Of a stretch of DNA of 64,000 bases, positions 18,669-26,908 are shown piece by piece. How positions within the stretch are numbered: position 1 is the first letter of the stretch; each line of letters opens with the position of its first letter. The notes under the pieces were generated by a model, which did no database searches, had not been told where the DNA came from, and worked only from the letters and a program-made list of their open reading frames with translations. Origin of the DNA: Caldilineaceae bacterium. Lineage in GTDB: Bacteria > Chloroflexota > Anaerolineae > Caldilineales > Caldilineaceae. The stretch is taken from positions 104,473-168,472 of the forward strand of contig JAPKMW010000010.1 in the NCBI GenBank assembly GCA_026645575.1, read 5' to 3'. The translations under genes and the position numbers were made by a program.

Positions 18669-20021
18669 TTACGGCAACGGCAATTCGACAGTGGCGAACA
18701 TGCCAGGGGCCAAGACGTCGGCCTCTTCCGTGGGGCGAATGGTGACCTGAACCGTGCGCGTGGCGGGGTCAAGCTCCGGCGCGATAATGGCGATAGCGCC
18801 GGCAAAGGCGAGATCGGGGTAGGCATCGACCCGGATCACAACCGGCAAGCCAACTTGCAGTTGACGCAGGCGTGCTTCCTCCACCGCAATCATAATCTTG
18901 ACTTCCGGTGAGAGCAGCGTGACCAACGGCGCCCCCGGCGCCGCCATCGCACCCACGGTGCTATTGACACGGGAGACAACACCATCCACTGGTGCTTTCA
19001 CTGTCGCCTTGCTCACCTGTAACTGAGCCAGATAAACGCCCATCTCGGCCTGCTTCACCTGGGCTTCCACCGCTTTGATCTGCTCCGGTTTGGCCCCTTC
19101 TTTCAAGCGTTGTAACTGGGCGCGCGCCCCGGCCAATTGCGCATAGGCGCCGGCAATCACATCCGCCGTGGCGCCCTTTACCGCTTTGTCATAGTTGGCT
19201 TGGGCTGCTTCCACGCCGATGGTTGCCTGTTGCAGTTGCAGACTTTGCGGCAACATGCCAATGGCCGGGTTGCCTTTGACCTGATTGTAGGCTGCCTGCG
19301 CCACCGTAACGGCGGCCTGGGCCTGTTTCAACTGTGCCAGCACCAACCGCTGTTCTTCTTCGGTCAACCCGCCACTAGCGCGATTGTAGGCTGCCCCCGC
19401 CGCATTAACCGCTGCCTGCGCCGCCGCCAGATCATCTTCATCGGGCGGCATCTTGACGAGCGCCAGTTGGGCGGTTGCTGCTTCCAACCCCACCATCGCC
19501 TGCGCCTTTTGCGCTTCTAACAGGGTTGTGTCAAGCTGGGCGATGAGCGCACCCTTGGTGATCACGTCACCCACTTGCAGCGGCAGATCCAGCACCATGC
19601 CGGCGGTCTCGGCCACCACCACCACTTGATGGTCGGCGACAATTTCACCGCTGTAGCGTAGGGCGCCACTGGCCGGCTGCGCATCGGTTACCGTCGGTTG
19701 TTGATTGGCGTCACTGGCCACCGGTGCTGCGGCGACGGCCGTACTGCCGGTGTTGGAAGCGCTTGTGGCGTTGGTTTCCGTAATGGTGCTGCTGTTCGTG
19801 ATTGTTGTCGCGGCGCCTGCTTCAACGCTATTGCTCTCATCGGCGGCGGCGCTAATGGCCTCGTTGCCTGGTTCGTATGGTGTGGCGACAAAGGGGACGG
19901 CGGTTGGCTGGGCGGCGCCGGTCAAGTTGTTACAGGAACTGCCCACCAGGCCCAAGGCAACCAACCCGCAGACAACCCAAAGGGGCTTTGGTGATAGACG
20001 AAAAAAAGTTCGACTTTTCAT
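18669..20021 (-). CDS. HlyD-type membrane-fusion lipoprotein of RND pump
   Basis: This 450-residue periplasmic adaptor starts with a lipoprotein signal (lipobox-like VGSSC near residue 30) and a Thr/Ser/Ala-rich linker. A split biotinyl/lipoyl-like domain flanks a long helical hairpin of about 190 residues rich in Ala and Gln. The downstream half is recognised by SKATVKAPVDGVVSRVNSTVG, followed by the beta-barrel segment. The organisation is the standard RND adaptor. It is co-transcribed with the pump. A 49-base palindrome lies 45 bases upstream and may be regulatory. No outer-membrane channel gene is present, consistent with an atypical envelope. Confidence 0.9.
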   Translation of the reverse strand: MKSRTFFRLSPKPLWVVCGLVALGLVGSSCNNLTGAAQPTAVPFVATPYEPGNEAISAAADESNSVEAGAATTITNSSTITETNATSASNTGSTAVAAAPVASDANQQPTVTDAQPASGALRYSGEIVADHQVVVVAETAGMVLDLPLQVGDVITKGALIAQLDTTLLEAQKAQAMVGLEAATAQLALVKMPPDEDDLAAAQAAVNAAGAAYNRASGGLTEEEQRLVLAQLKQAQAAVTVAQAAYNQVKGNPAIGMLPQSLQLQQATIGVEAAQANYDKAVKGATADVIAGAYAQLAGARAQLQRLKEGAKPEQIKAVEAQVKQAEMGVYLAQLQVSKATVKAPVDGVVSRVNSTVGAMAAPGAPLVTLLSPEVKIMIAVEEARLRQLQVGLPVVIRVDAYPDLAFAGAIAIIAPELDPATRTVQVTIRPTEEADVLAPGMFATVELPLP

Positions 20022-20065
20022 AAAGTAATGCTTTCTGCCAAAGTAAGGTGAAAAAAGTAACTATT

Positions 20066-20114
20066 CCGCTTCTAGCCGGTCCGTGACCGCCGGTCACGGA
20101 CCGGCTAGAAGCGG
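20066..20114. promoter_or_regulatory. 49-base near-perfect palindrome upstream of efflux operon
   Basis: Bases 20066-20089 are the exact reverse complement of 20091-20114 around one central base. The core reads GGTCCGTGACC-GCC-GGTCACGGACC. It lies between the 3' end of the tetR-type gene and the start of the fusion-protein gene, both on the minus strand. On that strand TTTTTT follows about ten bases later, so it may terminate the regulator transcript, or it may be an operator for the efflux operon. Confidence 0.6.
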
Positions 20115-20261
20115 GCCAAATAGGACGAGAAACAAAAAATAAAGAAAAACGTATGATTTTTGAACAAGAAAACCGTGACTGGACTCACGCCCGCCGCTGA
20201 TTATCGTCACTAGCAAGGCGGCTTGATAGCGTGCTATAGTCTTATGACAAGTGTGTGACGG

Positions 20262-20885
20262 TTAAGACGTAGCAATGGTTGGGGTCGGTTTTTGTAACCC
20301 TTCCAAAATGAGTTGTAGTGTGTGTTCCGCGGCATCGGCGTCAATGGCAACGTTGGTAACATCGGCATCGCTCAGGTAGAGCCGGAAAAAGACAAAGGTG
20401 TTGATCATGCCCAGCAAGCTGTAGGTGGTATATTCAACATTGACCGGGCGAAAGACCCCCTCGTCAATGCCAGTCTGGATCAACCCCATCAATAAGCGGA
20501 GATGGGTGTCGCGATGGGCGCAGATGACTTCGTGAAAGACCTGTTTATTTTCGCCCAGTTCCCGCAACATGCTCATGATGATGGTGCGACGGGCTTGCAT
20601 TAGCGAAAAGAGCGTGTAGATGACAGCCCGTAATTTCGCCAATGAACCGCTTTCGGCGGCTATTGCCCGCAAGAGATGCTCTTGAACCGTCAGCATATCC
20701 CGTTCCAATACCTGGCGGAAGATCTCTTCCTTGTCTTGGAAATAGTGATAAATTGTGGCCTTGGCCAACCCTGATTCCAACGCCAGCTCACGCATCGACA
20801 GGCCGGCATAACCATGACGGGCAAGCAGCGCCTGGGCAGCATCTAAGATTGCTTGTTTGGAGGTTGAGAGTGTTTGTTCTTCCAT
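20262..20885 (-). CDS. TetR/AcrR family regulator
   Basis: This is a 207-residue repressor. The N-terminal HTH is clear: ILDAAQALLARHGYAGLSMRELALESGLAKATIYHYF, of which GLAKATIYHYFQDKEEIF is the recognition helix and following segment. The C-terminal ligand-binding domain is helical. The ATG at 20885 precedes the normal family N-terminus; a longer ORF to 20990 would run through the operator-like site and is rejected. Its position just upstream of the pump genes suggests it controls the efflux operon and itself. Confidence 0.9.
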   Translation of the reverse strand: MEEQTLSTSKQAILDAAQALLARHGYAGLSMRELALESGLAKATIYHYFQDKEEIFRQVLERDMLTVQEHLLRAIAAESGSLAKLRAVIYTLFSLMQARRTIIMSMLRELGENKQVFHEVICAHRDTHLRLLMGLIQTGIDEGVFRPVNVEYTTYSLLGMINTFVFFRLYLSDADVTNVAIDADAAEHTLQLILEGLQKPTPTIATS

Positions 20886-20944
20886 GAGCTTGTAGGTTTG
20901 ACAACGGCTCCTTCTTGTTTGATAATTTCTGAAGAATGCTGTTC

Positions 20945-20960
20945 GACCGAACGGTCGGTC
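20945..20960. promoter_or_regulatory. TetR-type operator candidate
   Basis: GACCGA-ACGG-TCGGTC is an inverted repeat 60 bases upstream of the TetR gene start, inside a longer GACCGAACGGTCGGTCGG tract. Palindromes of this GACCG/CGGTC type are common TetR-family sites. Autoregulation is inferred. Confidence 0.55.
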
Positions 20961-21069
20961 GGCAAGAAATTGTACAACCCATTGCAGCACCTTGTCAAAA
21001 TTGCGGTATCATTACAATGACTATTGATTTTTCACCGAACATATTGCTATGTAGAAATGAGGCAGTTTG

Positions 21070-23373
21070 ATGTTGCGCTCTTCTTTGCGCCAATCTACTT
21101 CCATGACACCCCGGCGACTACGCCAGGTAGGGGTGTCATTCCTTTTGCTGCTGGCTCTGATCGTTTCCACGATCACGGCAATGATCAACGCACCGACTGT
21201 TGCGCTGGCGCAAAACGCCGGACGACTTGCTGTCGTTGGCGCCCAGGGCAGCGATCTCCATGACGCCCCAGGCGGCGCTGTGATCGAGTCGCTGACAGCC
21301 GGCGCCACGCTCTCTGCTGTTGGCCGCACGGCTGATAGTCTCTGGATCAATGTGACCACGGACGGCGGCAACAGCGGTTGGGTGGAGACCAACACCATTG
21401 TCATCTTCGGCACCGATCAGTTGCCAGTCACGGAAGGGACGGCGTCCGCCACCGCCACGCCAGTCGAAGAGGGAGCCACGGCGGCAGCAACTACCGCAGC
21501 AACTATCGCAGCAACTATCGCAGCGACACCGACAACTGTTGCGCCGACCGCTACCCCCACTGCTGTGCCGCCCACGCCCACTCCCGTGCCGCCAACACCG
21601 ACACTAGTGCCGCCAACACCGACACCAGTGCCACCGACCGCAACGGCCACCCCCCTTTTGGGTGCGCAATCACAATTGATTGCCGTTGTCGGCAGTGACG
21701 GCGCCACCTTGCGCGCCGCCCCTGGTGGTGATTCCGTGCGCGCCTTACCCGTCGGCACGGCGCTTACCGCCACCGGTCGGACGAGTGACAGCAGCGCCCT
21801 GTTTGTCACCACGCCCGACGGCGCCACCGGTTGGGTTGATGGGACAGCATTGGTGGTCTTCAACGTTAAAGGTCTACCGGTGCGTGAAGAAGAGGCTGCG
21901 GAAGCGCCTGCCCCCACCGCGCCTGTCACCACGGCTGTCACCACGACTGTTGAAGTGACGGCCACCGTCGTCCAAACCGCAACCGCCACAACGCCTGCTC
22001 CTGCTGCCACGGCGCGCCCGGCTGCGGCAACCCAGAGTATGCGTCCAACCCCTGCCGCCGATGGTCGCCCGACAGCGCAGATCGCGATGACCGGTTCCCG
22101 TCTCAATATCCGTTCCGGTCCTGGCACTTCGTTCGGCATCATCGGCAAGGCATTGCCCCGCGAACGCTTTGTGGTGCTGGGACGCAACAGTGACAGCACT
22201 TGGGTGCAACTAGAAGCGCCGGATCTGACTGGCGGTATTGGCTGGGTTGCGGCCAACTTTGTGACTTTGAGCGCGCCAATGGCTGATCTGCCGGTGACCG
22301 CCGAAACGAACGACAGCGCCCCGGCTGCTCCTGCCCCCACCCGTGTATCGGCAAACACCGCAACCACAACCACCGCGGCCACAACGGCTGTCACTGCCCC
22401 AGCCGCGCCTGTACAACGCACCGGCCCTACTGGTTTGAGCGGCAAGCTCGTGATCCAGAGTGTCTGGGGCGGTACTTTCTATCTCTACGACCTGGGGACA
22501 GGAACGTTGCGCCCCTTGACCGGCGGTCTTGACCCAGCCATCAGCCCGGATGGCACGCAAGTGGCCTTTACCCGCATCGGCAATGACAACGGCATTTACT
22601 TGATCAATGTCGATGGCAGCAACGAACAGAAAATCTTTGGCGAGCGCGATGGCTTGATGTCACCCAAATGGAGTCCCGACGGCAAGTGGATTGTCTTTAA
22701 CCGCAATGATGGCTTCTATCGCTGTCGCAATTTGGGGTTTGGCCTCTGTTTGACCAATGACCAGATTATTAAGCAGTTCAACTTGCCGAATATTCCGGGG
22801 TTGGATGTGGACAAAATGTTTAGCGACTATCCTAAAGAAGAACGACCGGAGTGGATGCTTGCGCGTATTGCTGCCAACGGCGACGACTATCGCGATCTGG
22901 CTGTGTTGAGCAGTGCCCGTTCACCGGATTGGAATGAAGCCGGCATCATCTATCAGTCGTCCGCCGGCATTCAGTTGACCAAAGATGAAGGCGACGCCAC
23001 CACCAGCAAGATTTACTTTGACGGCTATGATTGGGATCCCGATTGGCAGCCCAATGGTGGTCGTATCGTTTTTCAGAGTAAAGAAGGTCCCCACTGGGAA
23101 ATCTTCGCCGTCAACCCCGATGGCTCCGGCATCACGGCGCTGACCCGTCCCGTTACAACGCTGGTTAATCAACTGCCCAGCAATGTCGCTCCGGTCTGGA
23201 GTCCCGATGGTCAGCACATCGCCTTCCTGAGCAATCGCATGGATAACAATGAGGCTGGTCCGTGGCGCGTTTGGGTGATGAATGCCGATGGCAGCAATCA
23301 ACGCCCGCTGCCGATTGACTTGGAAATTAACTACGGCTATAACAGTGAACAGATGATCAGTTGGGGCCGGTAA
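21070..23373 (+). CDS. secreted SH3b-repeat and PD40/TolB-like propeller protein
   Basis: The protein is about 767 residues. The N-terminal signal/TM segment is VSFLLLLALIVSTITAMI. Three SH3b domains follow, marked by GSDLHDAPGG, GATLRAAPGG and RLNIRSGPGTSFGIIGK, separated by long Thr/Pro/Ala linkers (TPTPVPPTPT-type). The C-terminal half is a WD40-like beta propeller with PD40 motifs (ISPDGTQVAF, WSPDGKWIVFNR, WSPDGQHIAFLS). SH3b domains usually bind cell-wall or surface polymers, so it is probably anchored in the envelope with the propeller as a binding platform. The ATG at 21070 follows GAGG. It is divergent from the TetR gene. Confidence 0.85.
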   Translation: MLRSSLRQSTSMTPRRLRQVGVSFLLLLALIVSTITAMINAPTVALAQNAGRLAVVGAQGSDLHDAPGGAVIESLTAGATLSAVGRTADSLWINVTTDGGNSGWVETNTIVIFGTDQLPVTEGTASATATPVEEGATAAATTAATIAATIAATPTTVAPTATPTAVPPTPTPVPPTPTLVPPTPTPVPPTATATPLLGAQSQLIAVVGSDGATLRAAPGGDSVRALPVGTALTATGRTSDSSALFVTTPDGATGWVDGTALVVFNVKGLPVREEEAAEAPAPTAPVTTAVTTTVEVTATVVQTATATTPAPAATARPAAATQSMRPTPAADGRPTAQIAMTGSRLNIRSGPGTSFGIIGKALPRERFVVLGRNSDSTWVQLEAPDLTGGIGWVAANFVTLSAPMADLPVTAETNDSAPAAPAPTRVSANTATTTTAATTAVTAPAAPVQRTGPTGLSGKLVIQSVWGGTFYLYDLGTGTLRPLTGGLDPAISPDGTQVAFTRIGNDNGIYLINVDGSNEQKIFGERDGLMSPKWSPDGKWIVFNRNDGFYRCRNLGFGLCLTNDQIIKQFNLPNIPGLDVDKMFSDYPKEERPEWMLARIAANGDDYRDLAVLSSARSPDWNEAGIIYQSSAGIQLTKDEGDATTSKIYFDGYDWDPDWQPNGGRIVFQSKEGPHWEIFAVNPDGSGITALTRPVTTLVNQLPSNVAPVWSPDGQHIAFLSNRMDNNEAGPWRVWVMNADGSNQRPLPIDLEINYGYNSEQMISWGR

Positions 23374-23409
23374 GTCCCAACGTAGGCTGACTTTTACGAA
23401 AAGCCTGAC

Positions 23410-23502
23410 ACATGCTTTTGTCCCGTAGGGACGCATGAGTTTAGGAACAGAGAGGCTCATTTTCTCCACCTAAACTAAACTCATACGTCCCTACGGGACG
23501 GG
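23410..23502. repeat. dispersed inverted repeat, copy 2
   Basis: GTCCCGTAGGGACG followed by ATGAGTTTAG on the left is inverted as CTAAACTCA then CGTCCCTACGGGAC on the right, with about 30 bases between. It matches the copies near 15.15 and 40.9 kb and sits between convergent genes (SH3b protein and S8 protease). Confidence 0.7.
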
Positions 23503-23537
23503 TTTACCGCTTAAGGTTGCGTCGACAAAACAGTATG

Positions 23538-25094
23538 TTAGTTGCCCCAATAGTCGCTATTCCAGCTCACACTGTTCCAACTGACTGAGTTCCAACTGAC
23601 TGAATTCCAGCTCACACTGTTCCAACTGACCGAGTTCCAACTCACGCTACCGGATGTCACTGGTTGTGAGCCGCTTTGCAGCAACTTGCTGACCTGAACG
23701 CCTGTATTGGCGTTTTGTGTGGTATTGCCGTAAACGGCTGCATAAACATCCAGGTAACCGGCGCCGGCTTTGGCTGCTTGATAGCCGCCCCACCCTTTAT
23801 TGGCCGTTGCCATCAGCCGGTATTTGACCTGATCCGGCGTCAAATTGGGTTCATCTTGCAACAATAAAGCCGCTGCCCCAGCCACCATTGGCGCCGCCGC
23901 CGAGGTGCCGGAAAGCCGGAAGTAAGGCACACCACCGAGATTGACAATATGCGCTGGGTAGGCAAGCGGCATCCCCATGCCGGAATTGCCCATCAAGCTA
24001 ATAATATTGCGCCCAGGCGCTACTAAATCGGGTTTATTAAAGCCTTCGGGGGTACGGCCATAAGCCGAAAAAGAAGCAATTTGATCATCACCAATATTGG
24101 CTGTACCCCGTTCATCGACGGCGCCAACAGTGATCACAAAGGGATCATTGGCCGGGGGATAGAGGGTGCCACTGCCATTGTTGCCGGCCGAAACGACAAC
24201 CACAATCTTGTTAAACCAGAGAATCTCCACGGCCGCATTGAGTGGACTGGTGTGGTAGGATTCATAGGTTGCGCTGTTGAGCGAAAGGTTGACCACCTTG
24301 ATGTTATAGCGATCCTTGTTTTCCAAAATCCACTGTAACCCCTGAACGACCGTGCGTGCGGTGCCCTGGCCTTGGTTCAAGTCGTCGCCCACTTTGACAT
24401 TGATAATATTAGCCATTGGCGCCACGCCAATATAAGCGCCATTGGAGCCGCGCCCGTTGCCGCCAGCCACTCCGGCTACATGACTGCCATGACCATACCC
24501 ATCGTAGGTGGTCGTGTTATTGCCGGTGTTAAAGGCCGCCGCCGCGACCAAGCGTTGCTGCCCCATCACTGTATAAAAGTCAACCTGATCATTAATGCCA
24601 CTATCGACAATGGCAATGCCAATGCCCTGGCCTTGCCGATAAGGGCTTTGATTCCAAACCTGATCGGCGCGAATGGAGCGGATGTAGGTGTTTTTGAGTT
24701 GGTTGATGTCAATACACTGGCCGCAAGTCGTCTGTTCCATTGGCGCATCCGGCGACACCCAGCGTACACCGGCAGCGCCGGCTAGTCGCGCAATGGCGTG
24801 CGCCGGTAACTCGGCGGCAAAGCCGTGGATGATCCATAGATCAGCCGTTACTCTGCCGCCAAGCTGATGAATCAGTGGCGTCAAATCAAGGGAGGGCGCT
24901 TGCTTTTGTACAATGACATTTACGGGTGAAGTGGGATTTTGCGCGGCGAAGGTAAGTAACAAGGGGTGTGCACGCAATAGCGGCGCACTACTTTGGGGCA
25001 GGCATAGTGCGCACAGCAATCCCAGAAGGATCACAGCTTGTTTCCATAGGGGAGGAGAACCATATCGTTTGTATAACCGTGTTTTTGTCTTCAT
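23538..25094 (-). CDS. subtilisin-family (S8) secreted serine protease with SWNSV tail
   Basis: This is a 518-residue secreted protease. The N-terminal signal segment is AVILLGLLCALCLP. An inhibitor-like propeptide covers about residues 55-110. The catalytic triad is Asp164 (IAIVDSGIND), His202 (YGHGSHVAG) and the Ser in LSGTSAAAPMVAGAAALL, with the oxyanion region VVVVSAGNNGSG. The C-terminus is a tandem run of SVSWN units ending DYWGN. This tail is probably a surface or processing element. It is on the minus strand; upstream lies a 470-base gene-free stretch with two large palindromes. Confidence 0.93.
   Translation of the reverse strand: MKTKTRLYKRYGSPPLWKQAVILLGLLCALCLPQSSAPLLRAHPLLLTFAAQNPTSPVNVIVQKQAPSLDLTPLIHQLGGRVTADLWIIHGFAAELPAHAIARLAGAAGVRWVSPDAPMEQTTCGQCIDINQLKNTYIRSIRADQVWNQSPYRQGQGIGIAIVDSGINDQVDFYTVMGQQRLVAAAAFNTGNNTTTYDGYGHGSHVAGVAGGNGRGSNGAYIGVAPMANIINVKVGDDLNQGQGTARTVVQGLQWILENKDRYNIKVVNLSLNSATYESYHTSPLNAAVEILWFNKIVVVVSAGNNGSGTLYPPANDPFVITVGAVDERGTANIGDDQIASFSAYGRTPEGFNKPDLVAPGRNIISLMGNSGMGMPLAYPAHIVNLGGVPYFRLSGTSAAAPMVAGAAALLLQDEPNLTPDQVKYRLMATANKGWGGYQAAKAGAGYLDVYAAVYGNTTQNANTGVQVSKLLQSGSQPVTSGSVSWNSVSWNSVSWNSVSWNSVSWNSVSWNSDYWGN
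23560..23649 (-). repeat. six 15-bp tandem repeats encoding SWNSV units
   Basis: Six consecutive 15-base units beginning TTCCA (plus strand) encode the SVSWN pentapeptide repeats of the S8 protease. Two units are identical (TTCCAGCTCACACTG) and the others differ at synonymous positions, so the peptide is conserved better than the DNA. Confidence 0.9.
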
Positions 25095-25229
25095 AAGTGG
25101 CCATCCTTGCTTCCTTAGGGTTCGTAAAAGAATAGCTGTTGCGTCTAGAGGGTATGTGACTCACCCTCGCCAGTTGCGAGTCACGTACCCCCAGGAGCGG
25201 TGGATGATGTTATCTTTTTACGACCCCTT

Positions 25230-25331
25230 AGTACACTGTTAACTAAGTTTTTCGCCATTTCCTGTAGGGGCGTCCCCTTGGGGCACCGGCAAGCGGATGC
25301 CCCTACTAAAGAACTTAGTTAACAGCGTACT
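25230..25331. repeat. MITE-like nested palindrome
   Basis: The outer arms are AGTACACTGTTAACTAAGTT (25230-25249) and its inverse at 25312-25331 with one mismatch. Inside is a second inverted pair, TAGGGGCGTCC with GGATGCCCCTA. It lies in the gene-free 25,095-25,567 interval upstream of the S8 protease gene. The nested structure with terminal inverted repeats suggests a small non-autonomous mobile element; no transposase is seen. Confidence 0.55.
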
Positions 25332-25460
25332 TAGACTTCTTAATTCTGTTGTTGGGTACTTATGAGCTTACACTGTTTGGGGCTTATAAAAGCTTACAGT
25401 TTTATAACATCTTTACTGAAGCGGACTCTGCCGATACGATTGTGCCGACCGCTACTCGCC

Positions 25461-25512
25461 TGTAAACAAAAAGAACCCGCTCCAATTTTGGAGCGGGTTC
25501 TTTTTGTTTACA
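25461..25512. terminator. 25-bp perfect bidirectional terminator
   Basis: Bases 25461-25485 are the exact reverse complement of 25488-25512, with A-rich and T-rich outer segments (AAACAAAAAG and CTTTTTGTTT) around a GC core. This is a classical intrinsic terminator and sits 56 bases past the stop of the cytochrome c gene on the minus strand. Confidence 0.85.
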
Positions 25513-25567
25513 AAACGAGCGCTAACGTTGCTGTACGGCCTGCTTGAAGGCGACGATTGTCACCTGT

Positions 25568-26629
25568 TTATTGCGGCGCAGCGTTGACAACAGCCGGAAT
25601 GCTCTTCAGATACGCAGCAATCGCGGCGGCGTCGCCTTCGGTGAGTTGGCTGAAGCGGCGTTCGATCTGTTGCGCCATCGCGCCTTCGACCTGGCTGCCA
25701 TCCGGGTACATGCCCATGAGTAGGAAGTGTGCGATTTCGTCTTCGGCCCAGCTCCCAATCCCGGTCTCTTCGTCCGGCGTGAGGTTGGACGCAAACTCAT
25801 CGCGCAGCGGTGAGCCAGCCAACAGCATGTCAGCCTTGGCGCTGCCATCTTCGTTCTTGGGGGTATGGCAACCACCACAGTTCGTCAGCTTCACCAACTG
25901 TTCGCCACGGGCAACCGGATCACTCGGCGGTTCAGCCAACGCTTCTGCCGCTGGTGTAAAGGCGGCCGGCGCTTCACTGAGCGTGCTTTCCGTGATCACG
26001 TTGCTAACTGGTTCCAACGAGAGGAGCCACGCAGCAACATCATTCGCCTCTTTGACCGAAAGATTGCTAATGCGCATGTAGGGCATGACCGGATGAAGCT
26101 GCTCACCATCTGGCTCGGCGCCGGTGCGGAGCGCAGCAACAATCTCCTCGGCGCTCCAATTGCCGATACCGGTTTCCGGATCGGGGGTGATGTTGGACGC
26201 GTAGACGATGCCCGTCGGGGTCTCAAATTCGTTGCCGCCGGCCAAAGCGCCAAGATCACGATTCATGTGACAACCACAACCAATTTGGGTGGCAATATAG
26301 GCGCCGGCAGCCGGATCGCCTGCCATTGCCGCGCCGGCGCCGCTTTCGCTAGTACCGGTTGTTTCCTCTGTCGCCGTCATCTCTTCGGCTGCTGTGACTT
26401 CTTCGGTCGCCGTCACCTCTTCGGTGGCGGTCATCTCTTCCGCCGGTTCGGCTGTGGGTTCTTCTTCCGCAGCAGGGGTTGCCGTGGCTTCCGCTGCCGC
26501 CGGTTCGGCTGGCGCTGCCGGCTCGGCAGGCGGGGCGGCTTGACAGGCGCCCAGGGCCACCATCAGCACAATCAACAAACCAGCCGCAAAATAAAGCGGC
26601 TTCAGGCGGGAAATGACAGTACGTATCAT
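25568..26629 (-). CDS. diheme cytochrome c lipoprotein with one contracted CxCH motif
   Basis: This 353-residue lipoprotein starts at the ATG at 26629 (upstream GAAAGG) with lipobox VALGAC (Cys29). A long Glu/Thr/Ala linker follows, with repeated ATEEVTATEEVTAAEEM. Two cytochrome c domains come next, each with the TGIGNW/TGIGSW segment seen in alcohol-dehydrogenase-type cytochromes. The second has a normal CGGCH haem site (LTNCGGCHTPK). The first reads IGCGCHMNR, that is CxCH with only one residue between cysteines; both domains otherwise look intact, with MPYMR as likely axial Met region. It is probably a membrane-anchored electron carrier. Confidence 0.85.
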   Translation of the reverse strand: MIRTVISRLKPLYFAAGLLIVLMVALGACQAAPPAEPAAPAEPAAAEATATPAAEEEPTAEPAEEMTATEEVTATEEVTAAEEMTATEETTGTSESGAGAAMAGDPAAGAYIATQIGCGCHMNRDLGALAGGNEFETPTGIVYASNITPDPETGIGNWSAEEIVAALRTGAEPDGEQLHPVMPYMRISNLSVKEANDVAAWLLSLEPVSNVITESTLSEAPAAFTPAAEALAEPPSDPVARGEQLVKLTNCGGCHTPKNEDGSAKADMLLAGSPLRDEFASNLTPDEETGIGSWAEDEIAHFLLMGMYPDGSQVEGAMAQQIERRFSQLTEGDAAAIAAYLKSIPAVVNAAPQ

Positions 26630-26835
26630 GGGTAATATTCCTTTCAAGGTCTTGAAAAGTGGAAATGACGCCGTCCAGTATACCAGCAGGGGACGACCGA
26701 TGTGCAAACGGCAAGAACCATAGAGATGTGTATCTGACCAGCGCGCTGACGACCAGATACACATATTTTATCTAACGTAGTATTTTGCAGGCTTGGATTG
26801 GATGGGGAAAAATACGTGATTTAGCGGAGAATTTG

Positions 26836-26908
26836 TGGGAAGACAGAAAACAGAAGACAGAAGACAGATCGTCTCGTAACCCTCTGCCTTCTGCCTTCTG
26901 CCCTCTGC
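26836..26908. repeat. heptameric CAGAAGA/CTTCTGC repeats
   Basis: Tandem CAGAAGA-like heptads on one side and CTTCTGC-like heptads on the other flank a short centre (GATCGTCTCGTAAC), giving an imperfect hairpin. It fills the gap between the acyl-CoA synthetase gene and the cytochrome gene. The repeat stops at the synthetase stop codon. Confidence 0.65.

Noticed and set aside
25362..25547. 61-codon ORF in the gene-free gap before the S8 protease gene
   Set aside because: Runs through the bidirectional terminator and has no coding features.
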